The notes below the pieces were generated by a model. The model was not told where the DNA came from, made no database searches, and saw only the letters and a program-made list of their open reading frames with translations. DNA of 64,000 nucleotides, from assembly GCA_965659665.1 (NCBI GenBank), contig CBFHWU010000017.1, positions 150,458 to 214,457 on the forward strand, written 5' to 3'. This DNA comes from CBFHWU01 sp965659665 (GTDB lineage Bacteria; Bacteroidota; Bacteroidia; Flavobacteriales; Flavobacteriaceae). Of this stretch, positions 25,799 to 34,155 are shown piece after piece (position 1 is the first letter of the stretch; each line of letters begins with the position of its first letter). The translations under genes and the position numbers were made by a program.

Positions 25799-27202
25799 TT
25801 GAAAGATAAAAGTTTTAGAGACCATATAGGCACAATAAACGAATCCGGTAAACGCAAATGGCTTAATCCACTAAAACCAAAAGGAAAGCTTTATACCTAC
25901 CGAAAGTTGGTGAGCTATGGTTTGATTCTCCTTCTGTTTCTCGGACCTTTTGTCCACATAAATGGATATCAATTGTTTTTGTTTAATTTTATGGAAAGAA
26001 GGTTTCATGTATTTGGTTTCCCTTTTTGGCCTCAAGATTTCCATCTGTTTGTTATGTTGATGATCATTGGAGTTGTTTTTGTCATTATTTTTACGGTGGC
26101 CTATGGTAGAATATTTTGTGGATGGTTGTGTCCACAAACTATTTTTATGGAGATGGTTTTCAGAAGAATTGAATATTGGATTGAAGGGGACAGAGGAAAG
26201 CAAATACGACTATCTAAAATGCCATGGAATCTTGAAAAATTATCTAAAAAGTTGTTAAAATGGTCTATTTTTTTACTCATTTCTTTTTGTATTGCTAATG
26301 TTTTTTTAGCGTATTTAGTTGGAAGCGAAAACTTGTTGAGAGATATTCAAGATGGACCTAGTAAACACCTTAACACCTTATTTTATCTTTCTGTTTTCAC
26401 TGGGATTTTTTATTTTATTTTTTCTTGGTTTCGTGAACAAGTATGCATCATTGTATGCCCTTATGGCCGACTTCAAGGAGTTTTATTGGACGCAAAGTCA
26501 GTGGTTGTGGCTTATGATTATATCAGAGGAGAAAATCGATCTAAATTCAAAAAAAATGAAAGTCGATCAGACAGCAACAAAGGGGATTGTATTGACTGTT
26601 ACCAATGTGTAAATGTATGTCCTACTGGCATAGATATTCGTGATGGAACACAACTTGAATGTGTAAATTGTACCGCTTGTATTGATGTTTGTAACCATAT
26701 GATGGAATCTGTTGGATTACCTAAAGGGTTGATTCGATATGCAAGCGAACACAATATTAAAACAAAAGCCAAATTTAGTTTTACTCCAAGACTAAAAGCC
26801 TACACGGCTGTTCTTGCGCTGTTTATTTTTATTTTGATGGGAATGTTTTCTATGAGGAATGATGTAGAAGCCCGTATTTTACGTATTCCTGGACAACTCT
26901 ACCAAAAAGTAAACATCGATGATATCCAAAATGTTTATTCCTACAAACTCGTCAACAAAACCACAGACGATATTCAAAATATATACTTTAAATTACTCTC
27001 TCATCAAGGAAAAATAAATATTGTTTCTGATTTTGAGATTTCTATTCCTAAGTCTGAAATTGGCGAAGGAACACTCTTTGTTGAAATCAAAAGACAAAAC
27101 TTGAAGAAAGACAAAGTTGTTATCAAAATTGGGGTTTACTCAAACAAAAAACAAATTGACGTGGTAAAAACTACATTTATCAGTCCAACTACGTTCAAGT
27201 AA
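25799..27202 (+). CDS. ccoG: Cbb3 oxidase accessory ferredoxin-like protein CcoG
   Basis: A 467-residue membrane protein of the RdxA/FixG family with about five membrane helices, the CGWLCPQTIFMEMVFRR and EQVCIIVCPYGRLQG motifs, and two 4Fe-4S sites (CIDCYQCVNVCPTGIDI; CVNCTACIDVC). The C-terminus is a periplasmic Ig-like domain. It is thought to reduce copper for oxidase assembly. The start is uncertain: the TTG at 25799 lacks a good ribosome site, and an ATG at 25777 is one base out of frame. Removing one A from the AAAAA just after that ATG would fuse them as MTKTLNDLKDKSFRD. Confidence 0.9.
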   Translation: MKDKSFRDHIGTINESGKRKWLNPLKPKGKLYTYRKLVSYGLILLLFLGPFVHINGYQLFLFNFMERRFHVFGFPFWPQDFHLFVMLMIIGVVFVIIFTVAYGRIFCGWLCPQTIFMEMVFRRIEYWIEGDRGKQIRLSKMPWNLEKLSKKLLKWSIFLLISFCIANVFLAYLVGSENLLRDIQDGPSKHLNTLFYLSVFTGIFYFIFSWFREQVCIIVCPYGRLQGVLLDAKSVVVAYDYIRGENRSKFKKNESRSDSNKGDCIDCYQCVNVCPTGIDIRDGTQLECVNCTACIDVCNHMMESVGLPKGLIRYASEHNIKTKAKFSFTPRLKAYTAVLALFIFILMGMFSMRNDVEARILRIPGQLYQKVNIDDIQNVYSYKLVNKTTDDIQNIYFKLLSHQGKINIVSDFEISIPKSEIGEGTLFVEIKRQNLKKDKVVIKIGVYSNKKQIDVVKTTFISPTTFK

Positions 27203-27214
27203 ATGGTATAAATC

Positions 27215-27661
27215 ATGAAAATTAATTGGCCTTTTTTACTCCTACTGTCGATGATTGGCTTCATCACTTTCATAATGTATTTCGTCATTAGTATGACAAC
27301 CCAAAAAAAATATAATTACCAATTAGTCACGGAGGATTATTATGAGAAAGAGCTCGAATTCAACGAAGAATTAAGAGCCCTTAACAATGCGAAAAATATG
27401 GAAGAAAAATTATTGAGCAAAAGAGTCCGTGAGGGTTGGTTATTTTCTTTTCCACCCCAAGCAAACATAACTCCGATAAAAGGTAAAGCAATATTATATC
27501 GTCCATCTAATCAAAATTTAGATTTTGAAATTCCTATCGTATTAAAAGAAAATGACTTTTTAATTCCTGATAAATATTTTGTTGCAGGTCGGTGGGACAT
27601 TACCCTTTATTGGCAATACAATAAAGAACCGTATATCTACAAAGAATCAATAGTGTATTAA
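27215..27661 (+). CDS. ccoH: FixH/CcoH family protein
   Basis: A 148-residue protein with one N-terminal membrane helix, a short coiled segment (YYEKELEFNEELRALNNAK) and a periplasmic beta domain that ends AGRWDITLYWQYNKEPYIYKES, as in FixH. It helps assemble or stabilise cbb3 oxidase. It follows ccoG after 12 nt and abuts the next gene. Confidence 0.88.
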   Translation: MKINWPFLLLLSMIGFITFIMYFVISMTTQKKYNYQLVTEDYYEKELEFNEELRALNNAKNMEEKLLSKRVREGWLFSFPPQANITPIKGKAILYRPSNQNLDFEIPIVLKENDFLIPDKYFVAGRWDITLYWQYNKEPYIYKESIVY

Positions 27662-28372
27662 ATGGTGATTACGGCATTTTTAATTGGCTTTATAGGCAGT
27701 TTGCACTGCGTAGGAATGTGCGGTCCCATCGCACTTATGCTTCCCTTAAATAGAGAACATAAGGGAATGGCAATTCTTCAAACGCTTAGTTATCATATGG
27801 GTCGTATATTTTCTTATGTGTTGATCGGACTTCTAGTTGGTATGATCTCCAGAGGTTTAGAGGATTTATTTAAACTTCAGCAGTATATATCTATGGTTAT
27901 TGGAATTTTTATTTTGATTATCATTATTTTTCCTGCTCTAAAAACTAATCCCTTCTTTATCAACAAGTACTTGTTTAAATGGATCAATTACTTAAAGTTA
28001 GAATTAGGACAGCGACTAAAACAAAAGTCTCCACAATCGTTTTTTATGATCGGTTTTTTTAATGGATGGCTTCCTTGTGGTTTAGTATATCTAGCCGCAT
28101 TCGGTGCAATGGCTTCCTTTAATTATTTTGATGCCGTACTTTATATGGCTGTTTTTGGCTTGGGTACCATCCCTATATTGGGGTTAGTATTTTATTTTGG
28201 TAGTTTAATTCATAAAATTTTAAAAAAACAACGGTTAAATGTTCTGAATGTAATGTTGTTTATAGTGTCAACGCTCTTTATTTTAAGAGGTTTAGGACTT
28301 CACATCCCCTATTTGTCTCCCGATAAAAGCGTGACCACTCCTACAACGAACGAATCAAGTGTTTGTCCATAA
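27662..28372 (+). CDS. Sulfite exporter TauE/SafE-like membrane protein of the cco cluster
   Basis: A 236-residue protein with six or so membrane helices. It begins FLIGFIGSLHCVGMCGPIALMLP, with the conserved HCxxMCGP motif, and has GFFNGWLPCGLVYLA in the second half. These Cys/His motifs occur in a family often placed after ccoH and linked to copper supply of cbb3 oxidase. The ATG lies directly after the ccoH stop, so it is the last gene of the operon. The transported species is not known from the sequence. Confidence 0.85.
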   Translation: MVITAFLIGFIGSLHCVGMCGPIALMLPLNREHKGMAILQTLSYHMGRIFSYVLIGLLVGMISRGLEDLFKLQQYISMVIGIFILIIIIFPALKTNPFFINKYLFKWINYLKLELGQRLKQKSPQSFFMIGFFNGWLPCGLVYLAAFGAMASFNYFDAVLYMAVFGLGTIPILGLVFYFGSLIHKILKKQRLNVLNVMLFIVSTLFILRGLGLHIPYLSPDKSVTTPTTNESSVCP

Positions 28373-28492
28373 ATACGTCGGAAAAAGCATAATTTTTTTT
28401 ACAAGTTTAACCCCATTTAAATTGAGTTTTTATGTCAACTTAATTGTGTTCATTTGTTTTTAATAAATGTATTGTGTTTACAGTGATGCAGA

Positions 28493-28523
28493 TTGCACAA
28501 TATATACGTGTTAGTTAATTTTG
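28493..28523 (+). promoter_or_regulatory. glyA promoter (TTG-N20-TAATTTTG)
   Basis: A -33 TTG at 28493-28495 and a -7 TAATTTTG at 28516-28523 are 20 nt apart, an exact match to the Bacteroidetes sigma-A consensus. The ATG follows 16 nt after the -7 element, so the leader is very short. Confidence 0.65.
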
Positions 28524-28539
28524 TAGCAAATACATTAAT

Positions 28540-29820
28540 ATGTCTAAAGTTAGAGATGCACAAATATTTGAACTTATTGAAGCCGAACATCAACGTCAGC
28601 TCAATGGTATTGAACTCATAGCCTCAGAGAACTTCACTTCTCCACAAGTAATGGAAGCAACTGGTTCGGTATTGACCAACAAGTACGCTGAAGGGTATCC
28701 TGGAAAGCGATATTATGGAGGTTGTGAAGTGGTGGATGAAATTGAAACCATTGCCATTGAAAGAGCTAAAACTTTATTTGGATGTGCTTATGCTAATGTT
28801 CAACCTCATTCGGGTTCACAAGCCAATACGGCCGTTTATCATGCTTTTTTAAAACCTGGAGATAAAATTATGGGGTTTGATTTGTCCCATGGTGGACACC
28901 TCACTCATGGATCTCCTGTTAACTTTTCAGGTCGTTTATATAACCCTGTTTTTTATGGGGTCGAGAAGGAAACAGGAAGGCTGAACTATGATCGAATTGC
29001 TGAAATTGCCCTTCGTGAAAAGCCTCAAATGATTATCGCTGGAGCATCAGCTTATTCAAGAGATATAGATTTTAAACGATTTCGCGAAATTGCCGATAGT
29101 GTGAAAGCTTTTTTATTGGCTGATATTTCACATCCCTCTGGACTTATTGCTAAAGGAGTGCTTAACGATCCTTTACCTCATTGTCATGTGGTTACCACAA
29201 CTACACACAAAACTTTAAGAGGACCTCGAGGTGGGTTGATTCTTATGGGTAAGGATTTCGAAAATCCCTTTGGGATTAAACTTAAAAACGGAAAAGTTCG
29301 GATGATGTCTGCATTATTGGATGGCGCTGTTTTTCCAGGAAATCAAGGAGGACCTTTAGAACACGTTGTTGGAGCAAAAGCCATCGCCTTTGGTGAATGT
29401 CTTACCGATGAATTTATGCATTATATTCTACAGGTACGTAACAATGCACAAGCCATGGCCAAAGCTTTTGTGGAACGTGACTATCATATTATTTCTGGTG
29501 GAACCGACAATCATATGATGTTGGTAGATTTACGCAATAAAAATATTTCGGGTAAAGAAGCGGAACAAGCACTCGTAAAAGCTGAAATTACAGCTAACAA
29601 AAATATGGTTCCCTTTGACGATAAATCCCCCTTTGTTACCTCAGGAATAAGGTTCGGAACTGCCGCCATTACTACAAGAGGACTAAAAGAAGATGATATG
29701 GTTTTTATTGTCCAACTCATAGATCAAGTTATCCAAAATCACAAGGACGAAAATATCATTAAGAATGTCGCAAATAAAGTCCACACCCTTATGGCCAATC
29801 GGCCTTTATTTGTGGTTTAA
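28540..29820 (+). CDS. glyA: Serine hydroxymethyltransferase
   Basis: A 426-residue PLP enzyme that interconverts serine and glycine with tetrahydrofolate. Seen: ELIASENFTSPQVMEATGS and the NKYAEGYPGKRYYGG start region, HSGSQANTAVYHAF, the PLP-binding Lys in VVTTTTHKTLRGPRGG, and FPGNQGGPLEHVVGAKA. Length is normal. It is alone on its strand, with its own promoter, and its stop overlaps the convergent gene by 4 nt. Confidence 0.97.
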   Translation: MSKVRDAQIFELIEAEHQRQLNGIELIASENFTSPQVMEATGSVLTNKYAEGYPGKRYYGGCEVVDEIETIAIERAKTLFGCAYANVQPHSGSQANTAVYHAFLKPGDKIMGFDLSHGGHLTHGSPVNFSGRLYNPVFYGVEKETGRLNYDRIAEIALREKPQMIIAGASAYSRDIDFKRFREIADSVKAFLLADISHPSGLIAKGVLNDPLPHCHVVTTTTHKTLRGPRGGLILMGKDFENPFGIKLKNGKVRMMSALLDGAVFPGNQGGPLEHVVGAKAIAFGECLTDEFMHYILQVRNNAQAMAKAFVERDYHIISGGTDNHMMLVDLRNKNISGKEAEQALVKAEITANKNMVPFDDKSPFVTSGIRFGTAAITTRGLKEDDMVFIVQLIDQVIQNHKDENIIKNVANKVHTLMANRPLFVV

Positions 29821-31367
29821 TCCCGATCAAAGATGATGTGTTGAAATGCTCCTAAATCAGGAGTGTTTTTCCTGTCTGTACCTACCAAATCAGTTGGTAT
29901 ATTTTGGGCAGAAAGCATGCTTCCTAAACCTATAAAATCACTTTCCTCTCCAATTCTAAAATCTTGCTGTTGTGGATCGAAAAAATCTGGTTGGAGATTT
30001 TGATAAATGGTAGAATACAATGTGCTATCGTCAAAATCAAAAAAAGGATCGTTTAGTATATCGGAATTAGTGGAATTAAATTTGATGGCTGTATGGTCCA
30101 AATTAAACTGAAGAGGATCTGTTCCTTGTTGCGAAACAAAAAACTCCAAAGCTGAATTTCCATCTATAATACAGTTTTTAAAATCTGCTTGAATCAAGGG
30201 TCGAATAAAATATTCATTTTCTGAAATTTGCAGATTATCATCTAAAATTACTGCTGGGATTGAGCGGTATCCAGCATTCCAATAATTAGCAAATGTGCAA
30301 TGTGTAAATTCATATCTTCCTCCAATATTTCCATAAAATGAGGCCTGACCTGAATTTCCAAAAATAGAATTTGAAGCTTTTATATAGGCATTTTTGCCCC
30401 ATAATCCTAAAGAAGAACTATTGTGTATTTGAGAATTATGTATCGTGAGGGTAGGATTTGATGACTCGTCATTATAATCCATTAAAATACCAACAGCAGC
30501 ATTTTTAATTGTAGCGTTATTAAAGACATGACCTGTACTCCCTTGGGTAAGCCAAATAGTGCCCCATTGACCAGGTATATCTTTAAAAAATGGCTCAAGT
30601 CTATCCCCTTCAAATATCACTTCATTTTCCATGGTTTCTAAATTATTGCTTGGCATTCCATTAACTATTACGCTTGCATCAGAGGCTGCAATTAAACCCG
30701 AATTAGCGTGAAAATGAATGCGAGCACCTGCCTCAAAAATAGCCGTTTTGCCGCTTGGCACACCCGCGTAACCATAAATTACGTATGGTTTATCATTTGT
30801 GAAAACAAGCTCTTCGTCCTCTAAAAAAAACCCTTCAATCTCTATATCATTTCCCTCATCGTCTGTTCCAAAAGAAAGAGTTTCTTTAATTCCTTGATCA
30901 TTACGTTGAGGGTACAAAAAAATAGCATCTTGAACTAAAGTCATCAAATTGACCAACTGATCAGTAGAAAAAGATAATTTATCTTGATATAGAAAAGTGG
31001 TAGCATCCTGAACATATTCTTGTATGTCAATTGTGGTTTCAACAAATATGTACATACTATCTTTAGCTAATAACTCAACTTCATTAAATGATTTTCCAGG
31101 AATTCCGTCTATATTGAGTCGAAATTTTGATGCTGATCCTTGCTGCAAAGTAATTCGATCTATTAAAATATCGTCCTCAGTTTTATTATAAACTTTCAAA
31201 TTATAAGTAGCAGATCCAATATTAGTAAAAATAGTATCTAAATAAATAGTATCGGCGCTAAATTCGAGGGATTGCGGTGCTGCAGGTTTGAAACTAAAAT
31301 CCTCTCTACAACTATTGATCAATATAAGTAATCCGATAATAAAAACAGCGTTCAACAAGTTTTTCAT
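29817..31367 (-). CDS. Lipoprotein with right-handed beta-helix repeats
   Basis: A 516-residue lipoprotein (lipobox LINSC). The first 130 residues resemble an Ig-like domain (DTIYLDTIFTNIGSATYNLKVYNK). The rest shows parallel beta-helix repeats with Asn ladders (FNNATIKNAAVGILMDYN, LTIHNSQIHNSS, YIKASNSIFGNSG, FTHCTFANYW), and the C-terminus carries DLVGTDRKNTPDLGAFQH, typical of such proteins. No enzymatic motif is evident. It likely sits in the outer membrane or periplasm. Downstream of the glutaminyl cyclase gene by 26 nt, so probably cotranscribed. Confidence 0.8.
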   Translation of the reverse strand: MKNLLNAVFIIGLLILINSCREDFSFKPAAPQSLEFSADTIYLDTIFTNIGSATYNLKVYNKTEDDILIDRITLQQGSASKFRLNIDGIPGKSFNEVELLAKDSMYIFVETTIDIQEYVQDATTFLYQDKLSFSTDQLVNLMTLVQDAIFLYPQRNDQGIKETLSFGTDDEGNDIEIEGFFLEDEELVFTNDKPYVIYGYAGVPSGKTAIFEAGARIHFHANSGLIAASDASVIVNGMPSNNLETMENEVIFEGDRLEPFFKDIPGQWGTIWLTQGSTGHVFNNATIKNAAVGILMDYNDESSNPTLTIHNSQIHNSSSLGLWGKNAYIKASNSIFGNSGQASFYGNIGGRYEFTHCTFANYWNAGYRSIPAVILDDNLQISENEYFIRPLIQADFKNCIIDGNSALEFFVSQQGTDPLQFNLDHTAIKFNSTNSDILNDPFFDFDDSTLYSTIYQNLQPDFFDPQQQDFRIGEESDFIGLGSMLSAQNIPTDLVGTDRKNTPDLGAFQHIIFDRD

Positions 31368-31393
31368 AGTGGTATAACTAAAAAAAAGAGTAT

Positions 31394-32437
31394 TTATTTT
31401 TTGATAATTTTAACTTCAAACATTTTATCCCAATATTTTCCCGTGACAAAAAAAGTTTTTCGTTCAGGGTGATAAGCAATTCCATTAAAAACATCTAAAT
31501 TATGGTGCTGAGTAACGCGTTTTTTTAGTCCTGAAAAATTTACAACTCCTATCACTGTTCCAACAGACGGATCGATAATGACCACAACATCTTTTTTCGA
31601 TTGATATGTATTTCCATATATCAACCCATCTACAAACTCCAATTCATTCACTTTAGTAATAAATTTATTATGGGTAACGATTTGTCTGTATTTTATTTCA
31701 TTGAAATCATCTGGATTTAGCAACCAAAGTTTTTCAGAGCCATCAGTTTTGTAAATATATGACCCATCGTTACATGCTCCCCATCCTTCTCTGCTATTTT
31801 GATAGTTAAAGGTTCGCAATAACTTAAAGTCTTCAATTTGATATTCAAAACCTACGTTAGATTTCCATGTTAGTTGAATCATCTTGTCATTCATTATGGT
31901 CAATCCCTCTCCAAAATAAGAATCATCTAGGGGTAATTTGTCCAGTATTTCCCCGGTTTTAAAATCTACTTTTCTCAAACTGGATTGTCCATACTGACCT
32001 GTGCTTTCATATAAAACCCCTTCGTGAAATTCCAATCCTTGTGTATAAGCATTGATATCGTGAGGAAAAGTGTTGACGAGTTCATACCCATAAATTTCGG
32101 GGGGTGAAGAAGCAAATACATTTATTTTTTTTGAAAGATTAATTTTTTTGTCATTAACCGAAAAAGAAGCAACCAAGGTATAGGAGCCTAATTGTTGATC
32201 AATAACAACTGGGGAGTCTACCGATTGATTGTTAAGACTAAAGGTCAAATGATCAATTTCAATTTGTTTTGGATTTAATAATTCAAAACTAAGGGTATCT
32301 CCTTGATTTAATATTTTATCTGAAAATGATGTTTTTAAGCGAAATTTACTGCTATCAACAGATGAGCAGCTGAAAAGCAACAGTGTTACTAAACTTCCGA
32401 AAATAGTGAATTTAAGTTGGGTAATACATTTTGTCAT
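31394..32437 (-). CDS. Glutaminyl-peptide cyclotransferase, lipoprotein
   Basis: A 347-residue lipoprotein (lipobox LLFSC) with an Ig-like N-terminal part (about 25-110) and a five-bladed propeller of the bacterial/plant glutaminyl cyclase type: YTQGLEFHEGVLYESTGQYG, KMIQLTWKSNVGF, REGWGACNDGSYIYKTDGS, KVNELEFVDGLIYGN and GIAYHPERKTFFVTGKYWDKMFEV. It converts N-terminal Gln to pyroglutamate on secreted proteins, consistent with a periplasmic or surface location. Confidence 0.9.
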   Translation of the reverse strand: MTKCITQLKFTIFGSLVTLLLFSCSSVDSSKFRLKTSFSDKILNQGDTLSFELLNPKQIEIDHLTFSLNNQSVDSPVVIDQQLGSYTLVASFSVNDKKINLSKKINVFASSPPEIYGYELVNTFPHDINAYTQGLEFHEGVLYESTGQYGQSSLRKVDFKTGEILDKLPLDDSYFGEGLTIMNDKMIQLTWKSNVGFEYQIEDFKLLRTFNYQNSREGWGACNDGSYIYKTDGSEKLWLLNPDDFNEIKYRQIVTHNKFITKVNELEFVDGLIYGNTYQSKKDVVVIIDPSVGTVIGVVNFSGLKKRVTQHHNLDVFNGIAYHPERKTFFVTGKYWDKMFEVKIIKK

Positions 32438-32478
32438 GATAAATACGAAATTAATCTTTAATAACGGAACGAAAAAAT

Positions 32479-32486
32479 TATATTTG
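32479..32486 (+). promoter_or_regulatory. ffs -7 promoter element
   Basis: TATATTTG matches TAnnTTTG and ends 4 nt before the first paired base of the SRP RNA. No clear TTG at -33. Confidence 0.5.
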
Positions 32487-32490
32487 CAGT

Positions 32491-32587
32491 GGGTAAGTTC
32501 TACACAACCAGCTCCTGCTGAATCCCCCCAGGGCGGGAACGCAGCAAGGGTAGGCGGTCGTAGCGGTGTGATGTAGGTCGCTTACCC
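32491..32587 (+). ncRNA. ffs: Signal recognition particle RNA, small bacterial type (4.5S)
   Basis: The conserved apical hairpin is present: CTCCTGCTG, then CCCCAGGGCGGGAAC with a GGAA loop, and GCAGCAAGGG. The ends pair as GGGTAAG (32491-32497) with CTTACCC (32581-32587), giving about 97 nt. A run of T (32588-32598) follows and can end transcription. The RNA joins Ffh to target membrane proteins. The next gene begins at the base after the T run. Confidence 0.93.
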
Positions 32588-32598
32588 TTTTTTTTTTT

Positions 32599-33411
32599 AT
32601 GAACAAGCATCATCAAGTCATACTCATTACAGGAGGATCTGCTGGAATTGGCAAAGCTACAGGAGTCTATTTACAAGATTTAGGTTTTAAAGTGGTAGGG
32701 ACGAGTAGAAATCCTAATACCTATCCAGATCATCCATTTCCTCTTTTTGCAATGGATTTAAAAGATAGCGATTCGATCAAACAGGCCGTTAACAATGTGA
32801 TGGATGTGTATGCAAGAATTGATGTATTGATTAATAATGCTGGTATGGGTATTGCAGGCCCCCTGGAAGAACTTCCACGAGATGCTATGCAATTATTGTT
32901 TGAAACAAATGTATTAGGTCCTATAGTCGCCATTCAGGAAGTTATTCCCATCATGAGAAAACAAGGGGAAGGAAGAATCATCAATATCAGCTCAATTGCT
33001 GGATACTCTGGTTTACCTTTCCGAAGTGTTTATTCAGCAACCAAAGGAAGTATAGAATTGATTACTGAAAGTTTACGTATCGAATTAAAAGGATCAGGGA
33101 TTTTGTGTACTACCTTAGCCCCAGGGGATATTGCTACAGATATGGCTTCAGCAAGATACAATGCAGCCGTTGTAGTAGGTTCTCCTTATGAAAAAAAATA
33201 TGGTCAGGCTAGGCAAGATATGGATGCCCATGTAAGTTCAGGAATGAAACCCGAAAAAGTAGCCAAAAAAATTGCTCAACTACTATTAAAAAAATCTTTG
33301 AACGTTCATTACAGGGTAGGCCCCGTTCTACAGCGTTCTTCAATATATCTAAAATCAATTTTACCAGATAAATGGTATGAATTTATTCTTACTAAATTTT
33401 ACAACCTTTAA
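32599..33411 (+). CDS. SDR family oxidoreductase
   Basis: A 270-residue short-chain dehydrogenase: ILITGGSAGIGKATG binds the nucleotide, LINNAGMGIAGP is the NAG motif, INISSIAGYSG holds the catalytic Ser, and YSATKGSIE supplies the Tyr-x-x-x-Lys pair. GTSRNP after the second strand suggests NADP(H). The C-terminus has a hydrophobic segment. The ATG follows the ffs T run directly, leaving no leader, so it is translated from a read-through transcript or from a leaderless one. It precedes the transaldolase gene by 9 nt. Substrate unknown. Confidence 0.9.
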   Translation: MNKHHQVILITGGSAGIGKATGVYLQDLGFKVVGTSRNPNTYPDHPFPLFAMDLKDSDSIKQAVNNVMDVYARIDVLINNAGMGIAGPLEELPRDAMQLLFETNVLGPIVAIQEVIPIMRKQGEGRIINISSIAGYSGLPFRSVYSATKGSIELITESLRIELKGSGILCTTLAPGDIATDMASARYNAAVVVGSPYEKKYGQARQDMDAHVSSGMKPEKVAKKIAQLLLKKSLNVHYRVGPVLQRSSIYLKSILPDKWYEFILTKFYNL

Positions 33412-33420
33412 AATAATATT

Positions 33421-34074
33421 ATGAAGTTTTTTATAGACACCGCCAACCTTGACCAAATTCGTGAAGCACAAGCTTTAGGTATTTTAGATGGAGTTACGAC
33501 TAATCCCTCTTTAATGGCCAAAGAAGGAATTACTGGACACGAAAATATATTAAAACATTACGTTGCTATCTGTGAAATTGTCGATGGGGATGTTTCTGCT
33601 GAAGTCATTTCAACGGACTATGAGGGAATGATTAAAGAAGGGGATGCACTTGCAGCTTTACATCCACAGATTGTAGTTAAAGTACCTATGATTCAAGAAG
33701 GAATTAAGGCCATTAAATATTTTTCTGATAAAGGAATTAAAACGAACTGTACGTTGGTTTTTTCTGCTGGACAAGCGTTATTGGCCGCAAAAGCAGGTGC
33801 TACTTATGTTTCACCTTTTATTGGTCGTTTAGATGATATTTCAACGGATGGATTAATGCTGATTGAGGAAATTCGTACTATTTATGATAATTATGATTTC
33901 CCTACTCAAATATTAGCGGCTTCTGTTCGACATACTATGCATGTTATTGATTGTGCCAAAATCGGCGCTGATGTAATGACAGGTCCGTTAAGTTCCATTG
34001 TAGGATTACTAAAACATCCTTTAACTGACATTGGACTCGAAAAGTTTTTAGCTGATTATAATAAAGGAAACTAA
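33421..34074 (+). CDS. Transaldolase / fructose-6-phosphate aldolase family protein
   Basis: A 217-residue TIM-barrel protein of the short transaldolase class: MKFFIDTANLDQIREA at the start, LDGVTTNPSLMAKEG, the Schiff-base Lys in IVVKVPMIQEG, and TNCTLVFSAGQALLAAKAG, YVSPFIGRLDD. Such short forms act as transaldolase or as fructose-6-phosphate aldolase; the sequence read by eye does not decide. It belongs to central carbon metabolism and is cytosolic. A clear terminator follows. Confidence 0.92.
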   Translation: MKFFIDTANLDQIREAQALGILDGVTTNPSLMAKEGITGHENILKHYVAICEIVDGDVSAEVISTDYEGMIKEGDALAALHPQIVVKVPMIQEGIKAIKYFSDKGIKTNCTLVFSAGQALLAAKAGATYVSPFIGRLDDISTDGLMLIEEIRTIYDNYDFPTQILAASVRHTMHVIDCAKIGADVMTGPLSSIVGLLKHPLTDIGLEKFLADYNKGN

Positions 34075-34101
34075 AATCAGTTTCTGTATATAACCATTTA
34101 C

Positions 34102-34130
34102 AAAAGGGCATTTTTGCCCTTTTATTTTTT
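34102..34130 (+). terminator. Rho-independent terminator after the transaldolase gene
   Basis: A 9-bp stem AAAAGGGCA/TGCCCTTTT (34102-34110 and 34115-34123) with a TTTT loop is followed by an A and a run of six T. Confidence 0.85.
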
Positions 34131-34155
34131 AATTTTACAGTTTTAATTTTTCTTT

